In this document: piece by piece, positions 61,801 to 64,000 of the stretch | Layout of the letters: each line of letters opens with the position of its first letter | Numbering within the stretch: position 1 is the first letter of the stretch | Assembly: GCF_000143985.1 (NCBI RefSeq) | Contig: NC_014364.1 | Span: forward strand, 1,116,001-1,180,000 | Origin: Sediminispirochaeta smaragdinae DSM 11293 | GTDB taxonomy: Bacteria > Spirochaetota > Spirochaetia > DSM-16054 > Sediminispirochaetaceae | Reading direction: 5' to 3' | Length of the DNA: 64,000 bases | The notes under the pieces: model-generated | The model's input: only the letters and a program-made list of their open reading frames with translations | Told to the model about the DNA's origin: nothing | The model's database searches: none | Translations under genes and position numbers: made by a program

Positions 61801-62841
61801 ATGGAATCCTTGAAGAAACAGAATAACAACCTACCCCCGGTTACCAGTAGAAAGGAAAGCCTGATAAGTCTGCTTTCCGAAAATAAGATGTTTGTAATCT
61901 TAGCCATGGCATATCTATTACTCGGAATATTGACCCGAGGTGCCTATTTTGCCCCGGATAACTTTCTTTATATGGTACAAGCAGAATCGGGAGTAGGCAT
62001 CTTAACGTTCGGTGTAACGTTTTGTATCATTTCCGGAGGAATCGATTTATCTCTTGGATCTGTTGTTTCCTTGTCGTCGGTTGTGGCTGGGAGCTTTGCG
62101 CAAAAATTAGCATATTCTGCCAAGATCTTTCCCGGTATGGCCCCTTACCCTGCGGTCGTTGCACTACTGATCGGTCTGGCCGTTGGTTTGGCCGTTGGAT
62201 TTACAAACGGCATGTTTATTGCTTATACGAGAATCCATCCGTTTATCGCAACCTTAGGCAGCATGTGTATCGCAAGGGGCCTTGCTTTGGTCTATACAAA
62301 AGGACAGCCTGTTTCGCAATTGACCGACAGCTTTAACAAGTTCGGCAATATCCATATTTGGGGCGATGTAACTGGTATTATGGTTTTCTTTATTATATGC
62401 GGCGCCATATCGTGGTACCTGTTGAATCAAACACGGTTCGGCAGAAGTGTATATGCAATAGGAGGTAACTTGGCGGGAAACAGTGCTGCTGCACGTGTAG
62501 TCGGAATCAATGTCGAACATAACTTGGTCAAGGTATATGCCCTCTCCGGGCTTTTTGCAGGCCTTGGCGGAGTCCTGATTGCAGCAAGGACCGGCGCCGG
62601 AAACCCAACCCTGGGACTGAATATGGAACTGGATGCAATTGCTGCTGCGACCATAGGCGGTGTTTCTCAAAGAGGAGGAATCGGGCGTATCAGCGGTGTT
62701 TTTGCCGGTATATTAATTTTAGGTATCGTAAAAAGTGCCTTAATTTATCTTGGTATTTCTTCCTATTTCCAGGACATCGTCAAAGGTGTGATTATCATTT
62801 TTGCTGTTGTTCTTGATATGACGGGGCAGAAAAACAACTAA
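61801..62841 (+). CDS. Sugar ABC transporter permease, RbsC type
   Basis: 346 residues with about eight to ten hydrophobic segments. The family motifs are ISGGIDLSLGSVVSLSSVVA and TLGSMCIARGLALVYTKGQP, then YAIGGNLAGNSAAARVVGIN and AATIGGVSQRGGIGRISGVF. CGGAGGA lies upstream of the ATG. It completes a binding protein-ATPase-permease set with the two preceding genes; sugar or cyclitol specificity follows from the enzymes at 57241 and 58145 and is inferred. Confidence 0.95.
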   Translation: MESLKKQNNNLPPVTSRKESLISLLSENKMFVILAMAYLLLGILTRGAYFAPDNFLYMVQAESGVGILTFGVTFCIISGGIDLSLGSVVSLSSVVAGSFAQKLAYSAKIFPGMAPYPAVVALLIGLAVGLAVGFTNGMFIAYTRIHPFIATLGSMCIARGLALVYTKGQPVSQLTDSFNKFGNIHIWGDVTGIMVFFIICGAISWYLLNQTRFGRSVYAIGGNLAGNSAAARVVGINVEHNLVKVYALSGLFAGLGGVLIAARTGAGNPTLGLNMELDAIAAATIGGVSQRGGIGRISGVFAGILILGIVKSALIYLGISSYFQDIVKGVIIIFAVVLDMTGQKNN

Positions 62842-62878
62842 AACAGGGCCTTTATCCATGTTTAGCGATCGTTGTTAT

Positions 62879-62928
62879 AGTGTACAATATTAAACATACA
62901 TTGACAATATGTACAAATATTGTACACT
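62879..62928. promoter_or_regulatory. 13-bp inverted repeat over the start of the DUF4143 ATPase gene
   Basis: AGTGTACAATATT (62879-62891) and AATATTGTACACT (62916-62928) are perfect inverted repeats, 24 bp apart. Between them lies TTGACAATATGTACAAATAT, itself partly palindromic and containing a -35-like TTGACA. This looks like an operator overlapping the gene's promoter and start. Confidence 0.55.
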
Positions 62929-64000
62929 GATCTATGTGATCGATAGAGAAGTAGAATCAGAATTGTTCCTGCTCAGCAAAGAATTTCCAATTATAGCAAT
63001 ATTAGGTCCACGTCAGTCAGGGAAGACGACACTTTCGCAAAAAGTGTTTTCAGGCTATGAGTATGTCTCATTGGAAGACATAGACCACAGAGAATTTGCT
63101 CAAAATGACCCCCGGGGATTTCTTTTGCGGTATGGCGGAAAGGTTATCTTTGATGAGATCCAAAGAGTACCGCAACTGATATCCTATTTACAGACACATG
63201 TTGATAAACACAAAGAAAATGGCCAAATAGTAATAACCGGATCCCATAATTTTCTCTTGATGGAACAGATCAGTCAATCATTATCCGGACGTGTAGGAAT
63301 CGTAAAACTTTTGCCGTTTACTGCGTCTGAACTAAAAGCAACCAATAACAGCCTGGGTGATTTGCTGTACAATGGGATGTACCCCAGGATTTATGATCAG
63401 CATATTCGGCCTGAGACATTCTATAAAAATTATATTGCGACATACATAGAGAAGGATGTGCGTCAGATCAAACAGATCATGAATTTGGATAACTTTATGA
63501 AGTTTATCCGGGTGTTGGCTGGAAGAACAGGACAAGAGTTACATCTTGCATCAATAGGAGAGGAATGCGGAATATCTCATAACACAGTAAACGAATGGAT
63601 CAGTGTACTTGAGGCGAGTTTTATCATATACAGGATACGGCCTTATTATAAGAACTATAACAAAAGGATAGTAAAAAATTCAAAGATCTATTTTACCGAC
63701 ACAGGACTTGTCTGCAATGTGCTAGGAATTAGAAAAAAAGAAGAACTTGATTATCATTTCTTGAAAGGGAGTATTTTCGAAACCTTTGTAGTCAATGAGC
63801 TGATGAAGGAAAATTTAAATACGGGAGAAAAAGTGGGACTCTATTTTTGGAGAGATAATCATAAAAAAGAGCTTGATATAGTGATAGATGCAGGAAGTCA
63901 AACGTATGGAGTGGAGATAAAATCCAGTGCAACGATTCAGGAAAAGTACTTTGCTGGACTTAAGTATTGGAGCGAACTCAGTGGGGTGGAACCATCGAAG
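62909..64000 (+). CDS. AAA ATPase with DUF4143 domain (3' truncated by window)
   Basis: At least 364 residues, open to the window end. Start is ATG 62909 or GTG 62936; neither has a good ribosome-binding site and the first lies within an inverted repeat. The AAA_14 domain has Walker A IAILGPRQSGKTTLSQ, Walker B GGKVIFDEIQRVP and sensor-1 region QIVITGSHNF. The DUF4143 part follows with ELHLASIGEECGISHNTVNE and FETFVVNEL, then RDNHKKELDIVID and VEIKSS, a nuclease-like core. Function of this widespread family is not established. It is A+T-rich and may be acquired. Confidence 0.87.
   Translation, partial: MYKYCTLIYVIDREVESELFLLSKEFPIIAILGPRQSGKTTLSQKVFSGYEYVSLEDIDHREFAQNDPRGFLLRYGGKVIFDEIQRVPQLISYLQTHVDKHKENGQIVITGSHNFLLMEQISQSLSGRVGIVKLLPFTASELKATNNSLGDLLYNGMYPRIYDQHIRPETFYKNYIATYIEKDVRQIKQIMNLDNFMKFIRVLAGRTGQELHLASIGEECGISHNTVNEWISVLEASFIIYRIRPYYKNYNKRIVKNSKIYFTDTGLVCNVLGIRKKEELDYHFLKGSIFETFVVNELMKENLNTGEKVGLYFWRDNHKKELDIVIDAGSQTYGVEIKSSATIQEKYFAGLKYWSELSGVEPSK

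Noticed and set aside
1-64000. tRNA, rRNA or riboswitch genes
   Set aside because: No cloverleaf, rRNA-like block or known riboswitch core was recognised in the intergenic regions examined.

Overview
The window looks like a chromosomal segment of a free-living, fermentative spirochaete (Spirochaeta/Sediminispirochaeta-like). This is inferred from gene content: many carbohydrate ABC systems, substrate-binding proteins with a spirochaete-style 'FANGSQES' mature start, a membrane pyrophosphatase of the K+-dependent subfamily, and many LacI, ROK and DeoR regulators. No rRNA or tRNA gene was seen, so the taxonomic call is provisional.

Layout. 1-3.3 kb: end of a sugar permease, an aldo-keto reductase, and an SNF-family sodium symporter with a 33-residue MetS-like partner. 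3.4-17.5 kb: a complete type I-C CRISPR-Cas locus. A WYL-domain regulator is followed by cas3-cas5c-cas8c-cas7-(hairpin)-cas4-cas1-cas2, an AT-rich leader, and an array of 77 repeats of 32 nt (last one with a single mismatch) plus one strongly degenerate terminal repeat. The array contains a tandem six-spacer duplication, a spacer pair present three times, and two spacers that are reverse complements over 29 nt. 17.5-30.3 kb: a decayed accessory zone. It holds two transposase remnants, an element with terminal inverted repeats, REP-like repeats, fragments of hsdR and hsdS, a live XRE/ImmA-PIN pair with a dead paralogue, an apparently frameshifted membrane-regulator cluster, and a NEW3-domain/ABC-ATPase/ABC-permease operon collapsed into one pseudogene. 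Intact genes among these include a phytase-like lipoprotein and a split chromate transporter.

30.5-41.9 kb: membrane pyrophosphatase, an unknown protein with an internal duplication, a histidine phosphatase and a DeoR repressor. The repressor is divergent from an amino-sugar/tagatose operon (agaS-kbaZ/gatZ-two permeases-binding protein, then a PfkB kinase). This transporter has no ATPase gene of its own.

42.0-53.0 kb: a PocR/PAS histidine kinase and a NarL-type response regulator precede an eight-gene operon: 2Fe-2S, molybdopterin and FAD subunits of a divergent molybdenum hydroxylase, an unknown 361-residue protein, EtfB, EtfA, and the two halves of an altronate/galactarate dehydratase-like enzyme. 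I regard this as the best candidate for an undescribed system: a hydroxylase apparently wired to an electron-transfer flavoprotein and a sugar-acid-type dehydratase.

53.0-62.8 kb: a URO-D-family methyltransferase-like gene, a higA remnant, LacI and ROK regulators, and a polyol/inositol-type operon (TIM-barrel isomerase, Gfo/Idh/MocA dehydrogenase, RbsB/A/C-type ABC transporter). The window ends inside a DUF4143-type AAA ATPase gene whose start lies in a 13-bp inverted repeat.
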